DNA of 64,000 nucleotides, taken from contig NZ_JAAVUR010000001.1 in assembly GCF_018449545.1 (NCBI RefSeq), forward strand, positions 434,001 to 498,000, in the 5' to 3' direction. Source of the DNA: Granulicella sp. dw_53 (lineage in GTDB: Bacteria > Acidobacteriota > Terriglobia > Terriglobales > Acidobacteriaceae). Shown here piece after piece: positions 9,432-18,777 of the stretch. Below the pieces are notes generated by a model. It made no database searches. It saw only the letters and a program-made list of their open reading frames with translations, and had not been told where the DNA came from. How positions within the stretch are numbered: position 1 is the first letter of the stretch; each line of letters begins with the position of its first letter. The position numbers were made by a program, and so were the translations under genes.

Positions 9432-12099
9432 CGTAAGAATAGTACATGGCTAGTACTTCGGATCCGTTATTTGGATACCCCCGACTCGGGAGAGACAACG
9501 AAACACCATTTTGAATTTCATTGATCCAATTCTCTGCTCCATAACCAGCCGCATTGACGAATATGAACCCTGTTGCGAATAGGCTCGAATCTGTTATGTT
9601 GATTGGCGCTTCTCCCGCAGGTGTCGGTGTGAGATGGAGTTGGTAAAAGAAGAAGCCGAATATCTCTGCCTGACACTTGTTCTGTAGAACGACGGAAGGT
9701 GAATCTTGTTCGGTCTTATAACCGAAGATCCACAGTTTTGCTCCCTGACAAACAAACTTGTTGTACCTCAAATCAGAAGGAGTCCCAACCTCGATATTCA
9801 GGCCTCTGGCCCATACATTCTGGCTTGGATAGAAGATGGGACCTTCCCCAGCGTTTGTTCCCGTAGCATAGGAAGTTAGAAGACCGTCTTCAATAAAGAG
9901 ATTTCCTGCACCCATAGTCGATTGATATTTGAATCCGTTGTCTCTCATCACAAGTGTGCGCCCGCCCGTATGATTGATGTAGCACGATGTGTACATGCAC
10001 CCATCGATGATGAGGGCTGTTCTTGAAGATCCCTCTATATTAAGAAACAATTTCGCTGTGCCAGATGCAAGATTGAACTGTGCGTTATAGAAATTGATGT
10101 AATTTACGGAGTCGGGCACCGTGATCGTCGGGTTTATTGAACTCGCATACGAACCTGGCGGGAGGTACAGCGCCGTGGAGGTGGCATTCGCAACCGTGTT
10201 GGACCAGGTAGTGGGATCAGGCCCAAGCTGCTGCCAATCGCAAAAGGCTCTTGTACAAAGGTTATTCGGAGTGGGTGTCTCGACTATCGGAAGATTGAGC
10301 GATCCAGCGGCTTGGGCTTGGTTATAGAGTGTCTGCGCGCTGCCGGTCCAAAATTCCTTTGGCAAGGTTGTCTTTACAACTGCTGTCCCCGTTCCTGAAT
10401 CACTCTCGCATGGAGAGTACCGAATACAGTTCACATTCCGACCGTAAAAGACTGCACCCGGCCCGTTCGTAATTCCGGTAACTGGAACAGCACCGCTAAA
10501 GATCAACATCGAATCCAGAACCACCGTATGGCCAAGACCTCCGGAACTATTGAATGCGGGTACAGAGTTGTCGTTTAGCCAGTGACGTATGGGAAGCTTG
10601 AGTGCACCGTTATTTATACCAGCTGCGAGTTGTCCCTCTGTGGTCAACCCCTCGAGCGTTACCTGATACTCAATCTGACCGACTGCCTGCACACCGTACC
10701 TCCCGCCATAGATTGCCAAATCCTTGACTAAGGTAGGACCGGCATACGCGCCTTCTAGCCCAAGTCCAAAGAGGCAGTTGGAATCGTCGCACCAAATCTG
10801 GGTATTACGAATCGATCCCATATTGTTGTTGACCCAATGGATGAGTTCGGCTTGGGGATTGCCAGGCCCCGCCTCAAAGCCCATATTTGCGATTAGAGTC
10901 CGGAAGTTTTGGTTTACATTCACCGAAGGAGTAGATAAGAGATATGCCGTGGCGATTCCATTGAAGGCTGGGGCGTTTGGTGCCAATCGAATGATAGAGG
11001 TCTGCGGTCCGTCACCTTGGATTGTCCAATAGTTTCCGTAGACCTGCAATTGATTGCTAACTAGATAAGTTCCAGGCGGAAAATACAATTGAAGCATCTG
11101 TCGTCCCCACGCAGATGCTGGATCACCCGCGTATGCCTTGACCCCAACCTGATCAATTAAGGTCTGTTGAGTTACTAGGTGAGTCGCGTCAGTAACGGTT
11201 GAGATCGCGCTAAGTACCCCGTTGATAAGAATCGGGGAACCTGCGGCGAGGCCCGTAAACGTCGGCCCACTGGTAGCAATAACAGTATTCCCGGAAGAAC
11301 TTGTGTTAATTACGTTTCCACCCGGACGAAGGACTGCTCCATTCATAGTGCCGAGCGGTTTCGTTAGATTGAGGTGAGTCGCGTCGGTTACCGATGAAAT
11401 AATGGCGGTCATTCCATTGATTTGGACAGCTCCGGTAAGGCCAACGAAGGAAATTCCAACTGTCGCCTCAACAGCAGTGCCGATGACATTAACGATAGCC
11501 TTTTGGGATCCGCGCCCCCAAGCTAGTAGAGTCTGCAGAGCTACCGTGTCATCCGTGACTCCATCTCCCGCCAAGTTAGCGATGGGATTAGACTTTACGT
11601 TGATCATCGCGTACGCAGGACCGTCAAAAAAACCTGCTGGGACGCCGACACCATTTACCAGTTTTGCACCGATGTCATCCCTAGGAAGCACAGAAAGAAT
11701 GCCTCCCACAAAGCTCAGAGTATCTCCGTTACTTACTGCAATCATCGATCCTTTGGAAATTTTGACGGGATAGTCACCGACAGGGGAGAAAGGGGTCGCC
11801 GTTGTACTCAGAGTCGGCTTACCCCGGAACACGCTGGCGTAAGTGCCAGTGTAGGGCGATATCTTAAAGATAAGCGGTGGAAGCGGATCTCCAACATGCA
11901 TCGTCAAATGGGGTGAGCTTACAATGTAGTTCGCGCTTTGGGTAGCTTGATGCGATTCGCTTCTGTGAACAGTGTTCCCGAAGGTAGGATACGCAGTCAG
12001 CAAAATGAACGGCAGAACGAGCATCACGGCGTTCAAGATCGTCGGGACGAAGCCTGAGAGTGTGCTATTCGGCAGTCGCGACCTCAACTTGAACCTCAT
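9412..12099 (-). CDS. Secreted parallel beta-helix protein (Pectate_lyase_3 type) with MBG-like domain
   Basis: 895 residues with an N-terminal hydrophobic signal segment (residues 18-40). Residues 57-140 look like an MBG immunoglobulin-like domain (LSTTATPFSPVGDYPV). From 177 the Pectate_lyase_3 entry motif GDGVTDDTVALQTLL appears, but its usual partner LYFPPGTYLVS comes only at 338. An insert of about 140 residues separates them, containing two similar blocks that end SVTDATHL (236-243) and TVTDATHL (301-308). The rest is beta-helix rungs. Such proteins in capsule loci are extracellular polysaccharide lyases, hydrolases or surface adhesins. No catalytic residues can be assigned here. The 3-prime end overlaps the flippase start. 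Confidence 0.8.
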   Translation of the reverse strand: MRFKLRSRLPNSTLSGFVPTILNAVMLVLPFILLTAYPTFGNTVHRSESHQATQSANYIVSSPHLTMHVGDPLPPLIFKISPYTGTYASVFRGKPTLSTTATPFSPVGDYPVKISKGSMIAVSNGDTLSFVGGILSVLPRDDIGAKLVNGVGVPAGFFDGPAYAMINVKSNPIANLAGDGVTDDTVALQTLLAWGRGSQKAIVNVIGTAVEATVGISFVGLTGAVQINGMTAIISSVTDATHLNLTKPLGTMNGAVLRPGGNVINTSSSGNTVIATSGPTFTGLAAGSPILINGVLSAISTVTDATHLVTQQTLIDQVGVKAYAGDPASAWGRQMLQLYFPPGTYLVSNQLQVYGNYWTIQGDGPQTSIIRLAPNAPAFNGIATAYLLSTPSVNVNQNFRTLIANMGFEAGPGNPQAELIHWVNNNMGSIRNTQIWCDDSNCLFGLGLEGAYAGPTLVKDLAIYGGRYGVQAVGQIEYQVTLEGLTTEGQLAAGINNGALKLPIRHWLNDNSVPAFNSSGGLGHTVVLDSMLIFSGAVPVTGITNGPGAVFYGRNVNCIRYSPCESDSGTGTAVVKTTLPKEFWTGSAQTLYNQAQAAGSLNLPIVETPTPNNLCTRAFCDWQQLGPDPTTWSNTVANATSTALYLPPGSYASSINPTITVPDSVNYINFYNAQFNLASGTAKLFLNIEGSSRTALIIDGCMYTSCYINHTGGRTLVMRDNGFKYQSTMGAGNLFIEDGLLTSYATGTNAGEGPIFYPSQNVWARGLNIEVGTPSDLRYNKFVCQGAKLWIFGYKTEQDSPSVVLQNKCQAEIFGFFFYQLHLTPTPAGEAPINITDSSLFATGFIFVNAAGYGAENWINEIQNGVSLSLPSRGYPNNGSEVLAMYYSYGAAQAH

Positions 12100-12152
12100 T
12101 TATATCTCCTATCTCCGTTTTTCGCAATGGTAGCTAATCCAATCTTCGAAGC

Positions 12153-13031
12153 TCACGAGATACTCACCCTATGGCCGGTCTTGCCGAGAAGTCCATGGAG
12201 AATTCCTTTCGCAAACATACGGATCTTCAAGATGGGCGACTTCTCTCCCATCACGATCTTTAAAGGGACACCACATAAGGATCGTAACGATGAAAAAAAC
12301 AGTTGAGGATATCGTAGACCGTACTTACGGGCCAACCAGACTCGGTTTCGAGCCCAGTAGTACTGCACTTCAGGGCGATAATTTCTCGTTGTGAACGTCT
12401 TGCCTAGAAAACTAATTTGTGACGGCTTGCCAGAGTTATGGAACAGAATGGCATTCTTGCTTTGAGCGATGGAGAATCCCATCGATCGCAAACGGAGGCT
12501 AAAATCATCGTCAACACAGTAGATGAATAATTCTTCGGTGAAGAAACCGCAATTCGCAAATGCCTTCATGGGGAAAAGACTTCCTGACGTTCTCGTGATG
12601 AATGGTCCGCCATCTGGACCTATGACGATAGATTCTTCATCGCCAGTTTCACGGTCTTGATAGCGCGGGATGATCTGCATTACATTACTGCGGTTTTCTA
12701 AGGCTTCAAAGTCCTTGAGCATCGACACAATGAATCCATCTGTGACAATGCTGTCCTGATCTAGCAAGAGTACCCACGCCTGCCCGTGTGCAACTGCCCA
12801 TCGAACGCCTGTATTAAGCGCTGCCGCAATTCCAAGATTTGAACCATTTTCTATAAATACAATATTGAGCGTCTGACTCGTGGCGCGCAGTATTCCGAGA
12901 TCTTCTTCAGACGAGCCGTTGTCTACAACGACAAGTGCTTCCACCTGAGATCGCAACTTTTCCAAATTTTGGATATCATTCGCACGGGGATGAAATGTAA
13001 CCACCACTGCACATACTCTATTTTCAGGCAT
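12153..13031 (-). CDS. Glycosyltransferase family 2 (rhamnosyltransferase-like)
   Basis: About 292 residues. The GT-A fold shows VCAVVVTFHPRANDI, ALVVVDNGSSEED, ENGSNLGIAAALNTGVRWA and the DXD-like LLLDQDSIV motif. The spacing matches dTDP-rhamnosyl transferases (RfbN/WsaF-like group), but a rhamnose donor is not proved and no dTDP-rhamnose genes are in the window. The start at 13031 is chosen because GAGGGG lies at ideal distance before this ATG. The GTG at 13043 is part of that site. It lies about 50 bases upstream of the beta-helix gene on the same strand and may be co-transcribed with it. Confidence 0.85.
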   Translation of the reverse strand: MPENRVCAVVVTFHPRANDIQNLEKLRSQVEALVVVDNGSSEEDLGILRATSQTLNIVFIENGSNLGIAAALNTGVRWAVAHGQAWVLLLDQDSIVTDGFIVSMLKDFEALENRSNVMQIIPRYQDRETGDEESIVIGPDGGPFITRTSGSLFPMKAFANCGFFTEELFIYCVDDDFSLRLRSMGFSIAQSKNAILFHNSGKPSQISFLGKTFTTRNYRPEVQYYWARNRVWLARKYGLRYPQLFFSSLRSLCGVPLKIVMGEKSPILKIRMFAKGILHGLLGKTGHRVSIS

Positions 13032-13043
13032 TTGGCCCCTCAC

Positions 13044-13848
13044 TTTGACCTAGCTTTGCCTATTGCCACTTTCTGATCGCACGGGTCGAACAAACGAATC
13101 ATGAAGTGTCGGCCATAGCGTTTCACCTTATTAGGTTCTAGATAACGGCGATATCTCGTTCTTTCCGTCTGGCGCGAAGTGGTGCAAAAACAGGCATCTA
13201 CCGCTGTAAGATCCAAATCGGTTTCTCGCAGCTATATCTCCATTTATCCAAATGAAATGAAGAGATATCAGTCAATAGCTAAGTTTCGCTCTGCCACTAG
13301 TCACTCGTATCAGAGTGTTTTTAGGACGAATGCAATAAAGTTCTGGCCTACGATCACATCGCTGGTGGAGAAGGCATCCATGAAATAAGAGGATGGTCCT
13401 ATGTAGACTTCTGAATCAATTCCAATCCGAACATCCAATCTGATGTGACATCGATGTTCGTATCGGCGATAGGTCGAAAGCCGTTCACGGACCATTTTTA
13501 TCACAGAGTAGAGTGTGCACATAGTTTTGTCTTTACCAGATGTCATGGTTTTTAAATTTCAAACATACATAGTTTCGCAGTTATCTCTGCAGCAGCGTGA
13601 CATACCTAATGTCATCGTAAGATGACCGACTTTTGCGTGTATCCCACATCGGGAATCTTTAGGGGGAGTGCAGACTAATCTTCAGAAACCTGTAGCGGCA
13701 GATTACCGTGAAGGCGTATAAGCGAATCTCTAGCTATTGGAAGATTGCGAAGCGGCTGAAATAGCCCCATGCTCAAGTTATGTTCGATAACGACACCCTT
13801 AGCTAGAGTGCCCCTATAGTCAAAAGCTAACGAATTGATCCATCGGTA
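13044..13848. other. Long intergenic region between divergent genes, with a possible acyltransferase relic
   Basis: About 800 AT-rich bases between the GT2 (minus) and the priming transferase (plus). Apart from a 78-codon frame described separately (13310-13546), no coding signal is seen. Promoters for both flanking genes are expected here but cannot be placed with confidence. Confidence 0.4.
13310..13546 (-). pseudogene. Possible relic of a hexapeptide-repeat (LbH) acyltransferase
   Basis: A 78-codon frame begins with an ATG at 13546. Its C-terminal half reads LDVRIGIDSEVYIGPSSYF and TSDVIVGQNFIAF. The spacing of I/V-G-x-x-x-x-I-G resembles left-handed beta-helix acetyltransferases of polysaccharide loci (serine acetyltransferase or WcaF type). 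The frame stops where further rungs and the catalytic His would be expected. No continuation was found in the other frames downstream. It may instead be a chance frame; the evidence is weak. Confidence 0.25.
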
Positions 13849-13881
13849 TTGAACTACGAGATCGACTTGTGGAGAGAGAAC

Positions 13882-15318
13882 GTGGACGATAAGGATCGTT
13901 TTCCTATAGCCGTTCTGAAGATTTGTGATCTCATTCTTGTGGTATTTGCCTTCGCGTTGAGTACCATCGCGACCGCTCAAACCGAACATGGAATTTCGCT
14001 TATGCAATTCTTTGCAATGAGAACTAAAGTATCTAATTTCGGAATATTCTTGCTGGCATTGTTCATCTGCCACAGTGTTTTTATAGTTTGCGGGATGTAT
14101 GGGGCGATTAGAAGCTTGAATCATGGCGCGGAGCTCTTAGATGTTCTCAAGGCAACGACTCTTTACATGTCCTGCTTTATGATTATTTGCTCCCTCTTTT
14201 CCATTCACATGGTTACTATCGCTTTTCTGGCTGTCTTTTGGTCCACTGTCACACTCTCTCTGTGTATCGCACGTGCGGTGGGACGACTTCTTCTTATCCA
14301 CATTCTTATCCGGCGCAAGAAACTTCGGCACATTCTTATTCTTGGCACTAATCCTAGGGCCATTGCATTTGCAGATAAGATATCCGCTCGGAGGCACAGT
14401 GGATATAGCCTGCTCGGCTTTGTAGACAATAATTGGCCAGGAATGCCGGACCTCAGCAACAGCGGCTACCAGATTGTTAGTGACCACTCCGGATTGGCAG
14501 ATTATCTCAGGAGCAATGTCGTCGATGAAGTCGCTATCTATCTCCCTTTCGCTTCTTTTTACAGACACTCCTTCGAAGTTGCCAGTCTTTGCGAGCAGCA
14601 TGGAATAACCATGCGTTTGACCTCCGATATTTTTGGATTAAAGACTACGCGGTGGCGCACCGAGGAGTTCGGTGGGAACCATTACATTTCGACCTACACA
14701 GGCACGGGATCGCACTGGCCTCGCTTCACAAAGCGAATCCTCGATATCGCGATTGCAATTTCCGCACTTCTATTGCTCGCCCCTGTCTTTGTCTTAGTAT
14801 CCATCGCAATTAGAATTTCCTCTCCTGGACCGGTCTTCTTCCTGCAGGAGCGAATTGGACTAAATAAGCGCCGCTTCAAGATATTCAAATTTCGGACCAT
14901 GGTTCCAAACGCAGAGAAACTCATTGTCAATTTGGAAAAACACAATGAGGCCGCAGGTCCGGTCTTCAAAATGCGAGACGATCCGCGGGTTACACCTATA
15001 GGAAAATTCTTACGCCGCAACAGCATTGATGAGTTGCCCCAATTGTTCAATGTGTTGAAAGGGGACATGAGTTTGGTAGGCCCCCGCCCCCTCCCGGTTC
15101 GGGACTATGAAGGTTTTGATCAAGACTGGCAGCGGCGCAGATTCAGTGTCAAACCTGGTATCACTTGTCTTTGGCAGGTAAATGGACGTAGCGGAATTAC
15201 ATTCGATCAATGGATGCTTCTAGATCTCCAATACATGGACGAATGGTCACTTTGGCTTGATGTCAAGATTCTAGCCAAGACGTTGCCAGCCGTACTGAAG
15301 GGAACTGGTGCGACTTAG
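13882..15318 (+). CDS. Undecaprenyl-phosphate glycosyl-phosphotransferase (WcaJ/PssY type priming enzyme)
   Basis: About 478 residues. The N-terminal half has four or five membrane helices and a CoA-binding-like Rossmann segment (HILILGTNPRAIAFADKI). After a further helix near residue 295 comes the catalytic bacterial sugar transferase domain: FKIFKFRTMVPNAEK, FLRRNSIDELPQLFNVLKGDMSLVGPRP and VKPGITCLWQVNGRSGI. The enzyme transfers hexose-1-phosphate to undecaprenyl phosphate, the first step of repeat-unit assembly. I choose the GTG at 13882 because GGAG lies 7 bases upstream; a TTG at 13849 in the same frame has no such site. It is transcribed away from the GT2 cluster. Confidence 0.88.
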   Translation: MDDKDRFPIAVLKICDLILVVFAFALSTIATAQTEHGISLMQFFAMRTKVSNFGIFLLALFICHSVFIVCGMYGAIRSLNHGAELLDVLKATTLYMSCFMIICSLFSIHMVTIAFLAVFWSTVTLSLCIARAVGRLLLIHILIRRKKLRHILILGTNPRAIAFADKISARRHSGYSLLGFVDNNWPGMPDLSNSGYQIVSDHSGLADYLRSNVVDEVAIYLPFASFYRHSFEVASLCEQHGITMRLTSDIFGLKTTRWRTEEFGGNHYISTYTGTGSHWPRFTKRILDIAIAISALLLLAPVFVLVSIAIRISSPGPVFFLQERIGLNKRRFKIFKFRTMVPNAEKLIVNLEKHNEAAGPVFKMRDDPRVTPIGKFLRRNSIDELPQLFNVLKGDMSLVGPRPLPVRDYEGFDQDWQRRRFSVKPGITCLWQVNGRSGITFDQWMLLDLQYMDEWSLWLDVKILAKTLPAVLKGTGAT

Positions 15319-15508
15319 AGTCGCTCCGCCAACGACAGAGCATTGTCTTTGCCGATGTGGCAATAATGGTCTCCGCTGCCACATCCGTTCGTTGAGATCG
15401 AATGATCGAAATGGAATTTCAGCATATCCATAACCTTGTAGATGGGGATCCTATTTAGTTGAGTCCATGGAAATTACCGATCGTACCGTCGTAGCAGGAA
15501 GGAAAAAT

Positions 15509-16249
15509 ATGCCGCACATTTTGGGCCTAAACATTGCAACGACGAACTACGAGGTTCTTGTCGCACAGAGTCTTATCTGGGCGCAAAGACGAGAGTCGCG
15601 TGCCGTCCTCTTTGCCAACGTGCATATGGTCATGGAGGCTTATGATAATCCGGGTTTCCGGGCAGCGTTGAATCGAGCTGATCTAAACTGTCCCGATGGC
15701 ATGCCGCTGGTATGGGCTCTGCGCTCTATGGGCATACAAGAGGCGTCACGAGTCTATGGACCGGACTCTACATTGGCGTTGCTGGATGCAGCGGAGAGGG
15801 AAGGGGTACGCGTAGGCTTTTACGGCGGCCGCACAGAGGTTCTGGGGCTTCTGATAGCGGAAGTACAAAAGCGTCATCCACGACTGCAGATTGCATACGC
15901 GGCTTCTCCACCATTCCGAGCTCTGACTTCCGACGAAAAAGAGATAGTTCGGAGTGAGCTTGTGGGATCCGGAGTACAGTTTCTATTTGTCGGACTGGGC
16001 TGTCCCAAACAGGAGAGATGGGTCATGGAGCACGTCGGTACAGTTCCGATGGTGATGTTCGGTGTAGGCGCAGCGTTCGACTTCGTGGCTGGAACGACGC
16101 CGCAGGCGCCCCGTTGGATGATGCGGAGCGGTCTCGAGTGGGCTTTTCGGCTACGGTGCGAGCCTAAGCGCTTGATGGTCCGTTACCTGAAGCACAATCC
16201 GAGATACATCCTGTATTTTATATGGCAGCGATTCCGGCACGCAGACTAA
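15509..16249 (+). CDS. WecG/TagA/CpsF family glycosyltransferase (GT26)
   Basis: 246 residues from the ATG at 15509, which follows AGGAAGGA by 5 bases. An ATG at 15467 lacks a ribosome binding site. Motifs of GT26 are present: FANVHMVMEAYDNPGFRAAL, ADLNCPDGMPLVWALRSMG, YGPDSTLALLDAAEREG, FYGGRTEVLGLL, VQFLFVGLGCPKQERWV and GVGAAFDFVAGTTPQAPRWM, followed by GLEWAFRL and an RYL-type C-terminus. Relatives transfer ManNAc-type or other sugars onto lipid-linked acceptors at the membrane. It lies 190 bases after the priming transferase on the same strand and probably acts next in the pathway. Confidence 0.92.
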   Translation: MPHILGLNIATTNYEVLVAQSLIWAQRRESRAVLFANVHMVMEAYDNPGFRAALNRADLNCPDGMPLVWALRSMGIQEASRVYGPDSTLALLDAAEREGVRVGFYGGRTEVLGLLIAEVQKRHPRLQIAYAASPPFRALTSDEKEIVRSELVGSGVQFLFVGLGCPKQERWVMEHVGTVPMVMFGVGAAFDFVAGTTPQAPRWMMRSGLEWAFRLRCEPKRLMVRYLKHNPRYILYFIWQRFRHAD

Positions 16250-16276
16250 CCAAATAAATTACTGCCCATAGGATAG

Positions 16277-17293
16277 CTACTTTTTGGAAGCTCTAGTTTT
16301 TCCATTGATCTGAGAGGAACGCAACCACTTGACGGTTGTTCTTACTCCCTCATCCATCGTGATGGATGGGTTTCCCAGGGCTGCGAAGGTCGGCTCCATG
16401 GGAGTAACGTAATCCTCCGTCATGCTTCGGAGTCGAGAACTAAAGAGAGGAAACTTGCCGCCGCAACTGAGGACAAAGTCACCGAATCGCGCGATTAAGC
16501 TCAAGACACCCCACGGAACCTCACGCACCTGTCTCCCAGTAAGTTCAAGCGAGAAGGCATTCACCCAGTCGGCAAGTTCAATTGGAGCGTCGCCGACATA
16601 AAAGACTTTGCCATTTACCACGTCGGCTGGCCTTTCGAGAATCGTCATGAGCTGTTCAACGACATTGCCAACATAGCCATAACAGCGGACGACAGGGCGC
16701 CCTGAGGGATGCAGGTAGCGCCCTTGCTGAAGCACTCGCCAGAATTCGCGTGGGTAGCGAGGATGCCATTTACCCCAGATATTGGTGGGTCTTACGATCG
16801 TCCATATATAGGGAAGATTGTTTGCTCGTACTGCCTTTTCAGATAGAACCTTGCTTTCGCCATAGATTGTGTGAGGACGAAAATCTAGATCATGTTGCGG
16901 TGGAGTACCAGGGCCAACGACGAACTGGCTGGAGGTAAAGATTGCACGTTCTACAGTGCCAACCTCGAGAATTGCGTGGAGGAGGTTCTCCGTCCCCACA
17001 TGATTCGAAGCGTAGTCATCAAGCGACTCGCCCAACATATCGGTGCGACCGGCGAGATGCACGATATCGGTCGGTTTGAAACCTCTAAGCTGTTCCGTGA
17101 GTGCAGACCGGTCTAATAAGTTACAGTGTGTGAAGTAACGTGTCTGGGCATGATCCAGCGGCTCATTTTGGTCGAGGTTCTTAACTTGGTATCGCGGATG
17201 TGACGCAGCCCACTCAATCAAATTCGTTCCGATGAAGCCACTGCCTCCCGTAACTAAGAGTCGCCTCTGCATATTCGTTAGGATATGACTCAT
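16277..17293 (-). CDS. NAD(P)-dependent sugar epimerase/dehydratase (extended SDR)
   Basis: 338 residues. The Rossmann dinucleotide motif GGSGFIG sits at residues 16-22 (TGGSGFIGTNLIEWA). DIVHLAGRTDM, a Ser in FTSSQFVVG and the catalytic YGESK then follow in the usual order of extended short-chain dehydrogenases. After the active site comes IVRPTNIWG, again typical. The substrate is probably a nucleotide sugar, or a membrane-linked sugar, for the exopolysaccharide. It cannot be narrowed to GalE, RfbB or another activity. GAGGGG sits just before the ATG at 17293. The gene converges on the WecG-like gene with only 27 bases between the stops. Confidence 0.85.
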   Translation of the reverse strand: MSHILTNMQRRLLVTGGSGFIGTNLIEWAASHPRYQVKNLDQNEPLDHAQTRYFTHCNLLDRSALTEQLRGFKPTDIVHLAGRTDMLGESLDDYASNHVGTENLLHAILEVGTVERAIFTSSQFVVGPGTPPQHDLDFRPHTIYGESKVLSEKAVRANNLPYIWTIVRPTNIWGKWHPRYPREFWRVLQQGRYLHPSGRPVVRCYGYVGNVVEQLMTILERPADVVNGKVFYVGDAPIELADWVNAFSLELTGRQVREVPWGVLSLIARFGDFVLSCGGKFPLFSSRLRSMTEDYVTPMEPTFAALGNPSITMDEGVRTTVKWLRSSQINGKTRASKK

Positions 17294-17434
17294 GCCCCTC
17301 TACTATGTCAAGGAGTCTAGATTTTCGCTGCCCACATAGCTGCTGTCAATGGCTTGTTATTCCGCAATCGCGAAAATAGTTGCGCTCGACCCACCCATGG
17401 TTCTTTTGATGAAGCAGCCGAGCCGTTGCGAGAG

Positions 17435-18742
17435 CTACCTCGTGGCCAGCTTCTTGGATTTAGATCCCCACAGTGACAACCGGAGCGGAAAACCTATCGA
17501 GAATTGAAGATTAGGAGTGTCCGGTGTCAACCCTACACCAAAGCTCAGGTCCATGGTTTTGCCGGGGGCATACATGTAACTTGTGCCGAGTCGTAGGGTG
17601 CCTTCGACTAAGTACGATGCTGGTATGTCGGTGGCGTTGACTCGTGTTACACGGGTAAAACGCTGATCCCAACCTAGTGTGAACGAGGTCTCAGGATTCA
17701 AAGCGAGAATCGATCCGATCTGAAAGCCTACGGCGTCGCCGGGTTTGATGCGAGCGACGGTGGTAGCGGAGGGGTTCTGCGGATCGTTGGCGTTTATCGT
17801 ATGTTTTGCCGCGAGGTTGGCGGTGTAGGAGAGGTTGCCGAAGAAGACCATCGGGTCGCTGGACTTGGCCAGCGTCAGGTTGCCCTGCCATGCGTTGAAG
17901 CCGGTTCCGAGTGCGACCTGGCTGCTGGCGAGATTGAAGCTATCTTTGCCGGTCGTCGATTTGAAGAGGACGTTTGCGAGGATGTCGGGCATGCGCCGAT
18001 GCTCGGTGGTGATCTGCCGGGATACGGATGCGGCTAGATCGCCGAGGCCGAAGCTGCTGGAGGACGCTTCCGTGTTGGTCGCGTCGACGGATCGGAATAG
18101 CTCGTAGCCGTAGGGGACACGGAAGTCCATTTGAAATTTATGCGGAAGTCCGAGGCGAGTGATGAAGGTGGGAAGCAGATAGTCCTGGCGTACGCGCTGA
18201 GAGGTTATATCGCCGACGACGAGTACGGGCAGGAGGGCGAATCCATTGACCGAAAGGTGGTCGGACGAGGCGCTGAAGTAGGAGACGGTGTGATCGATCT
18301 CCAAGGTGCCGGAGGGAAGCAGAAGGCCGCCGCGAACGACGAGGGCCTGATCGAGAGCGGTGGTGGCGTTCCGCTCCGCAGCATCGTAGGTCGAGTTCGA
18401 TACGACGGAGGTGGCTGCGGCTGCCGCTGCCATTGCCGAAGTTGTGTGGCTGACCGGAGCAGGAGCAGCCGGAGTGACTGGCTTCGATTCTTCTTTAGGT
18501 ATGGCAGCCGCACTTTCGCCATTGAGTCTGCGCTCCAGGTCGGATACGCGCTGGAGGAGGTTGCGAATGATGGCGTCTCGCTCGCGCAGGGCCTCCTGCA
18601 ACTTGATGTCGATGGGGTCTCTTGTCTGGGGTCTTGGGACTCCCGGTACTGCGGGTGTTGCCGGTGCTGTTGTCTGAGCTTGCATCGATCCTACAAGGAC
18701 TACCTGCATGAGGCAGCCTCGCAACACAGTTCGCCACGACAT
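17435..18742 (-). CDS. fapF: FapF-like outer-membrane beta-barrel secretion pore with N-terminal coiled coil
   Basis: 435 residues. A signal peptide covers residues 1-23. Residues 43-75 form a heptad-rich helix (IKLQEALRERDAIIRNLLQR) followed by a Pro/Ala-rich linker to about 130. The barrel opens with ALVVRGGLLLPSGTLEIDH and runs in alternating strands to the C-terminus. This order (coiled coil, disordered linker, barrel beginning RGGLLLP-GTLE) is what I know of Pseudomonas FapF, the trimeric pore that exports Fap amyloid subunits. It ends a four-gene run, 35 bases after the C39 peptidase gene, with GAGAGG as ribosome binding site. Other outer-membrane channel families are possible, but the neighbours favour Fap. 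Confidence 0.75.
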   Translation of the reverse strand: MSWRTVLRGCLMQVVLVGSMQAQTTAPATPAVPGVPRPQTRDPIDIKLQEALRERDAIIRNLLQRVSDLERRLNGESAAAIPKEESKPVTPAAPAPVSHTTSAMAAAAAATSVVSNSTYDAAERNATTALDQALVVRGGLLLPSGTLEIDHTVSYFSASSDHLSVNGFALLPVLVVGDITSQRVRQDYLLPTFITRLGLPHKFQMDFRVPYGYELFRSVDATNTEASSSSFGLGDLAASVSRQITTEHRRMPDILANVLFKSTTGKDSFNLASSQVALGTGFNAWQGNLTLAKSSDPMVFFGNLSYTANLAAKHTINANDPQNPSATTVARIKPGDAVGFQIGSILALNPETSFTLGWDQRFTRVTRVNATDIPASYLVEGTLRLGTSYMYAPGKTMDLSFGVGLTPDTPNLQFSIGFPLRLSLWGSKSKKLATR

Positions 18743-18777
18743 CCGATTTGCCTCTCGTTAGAACGGATTGTGTTTCG

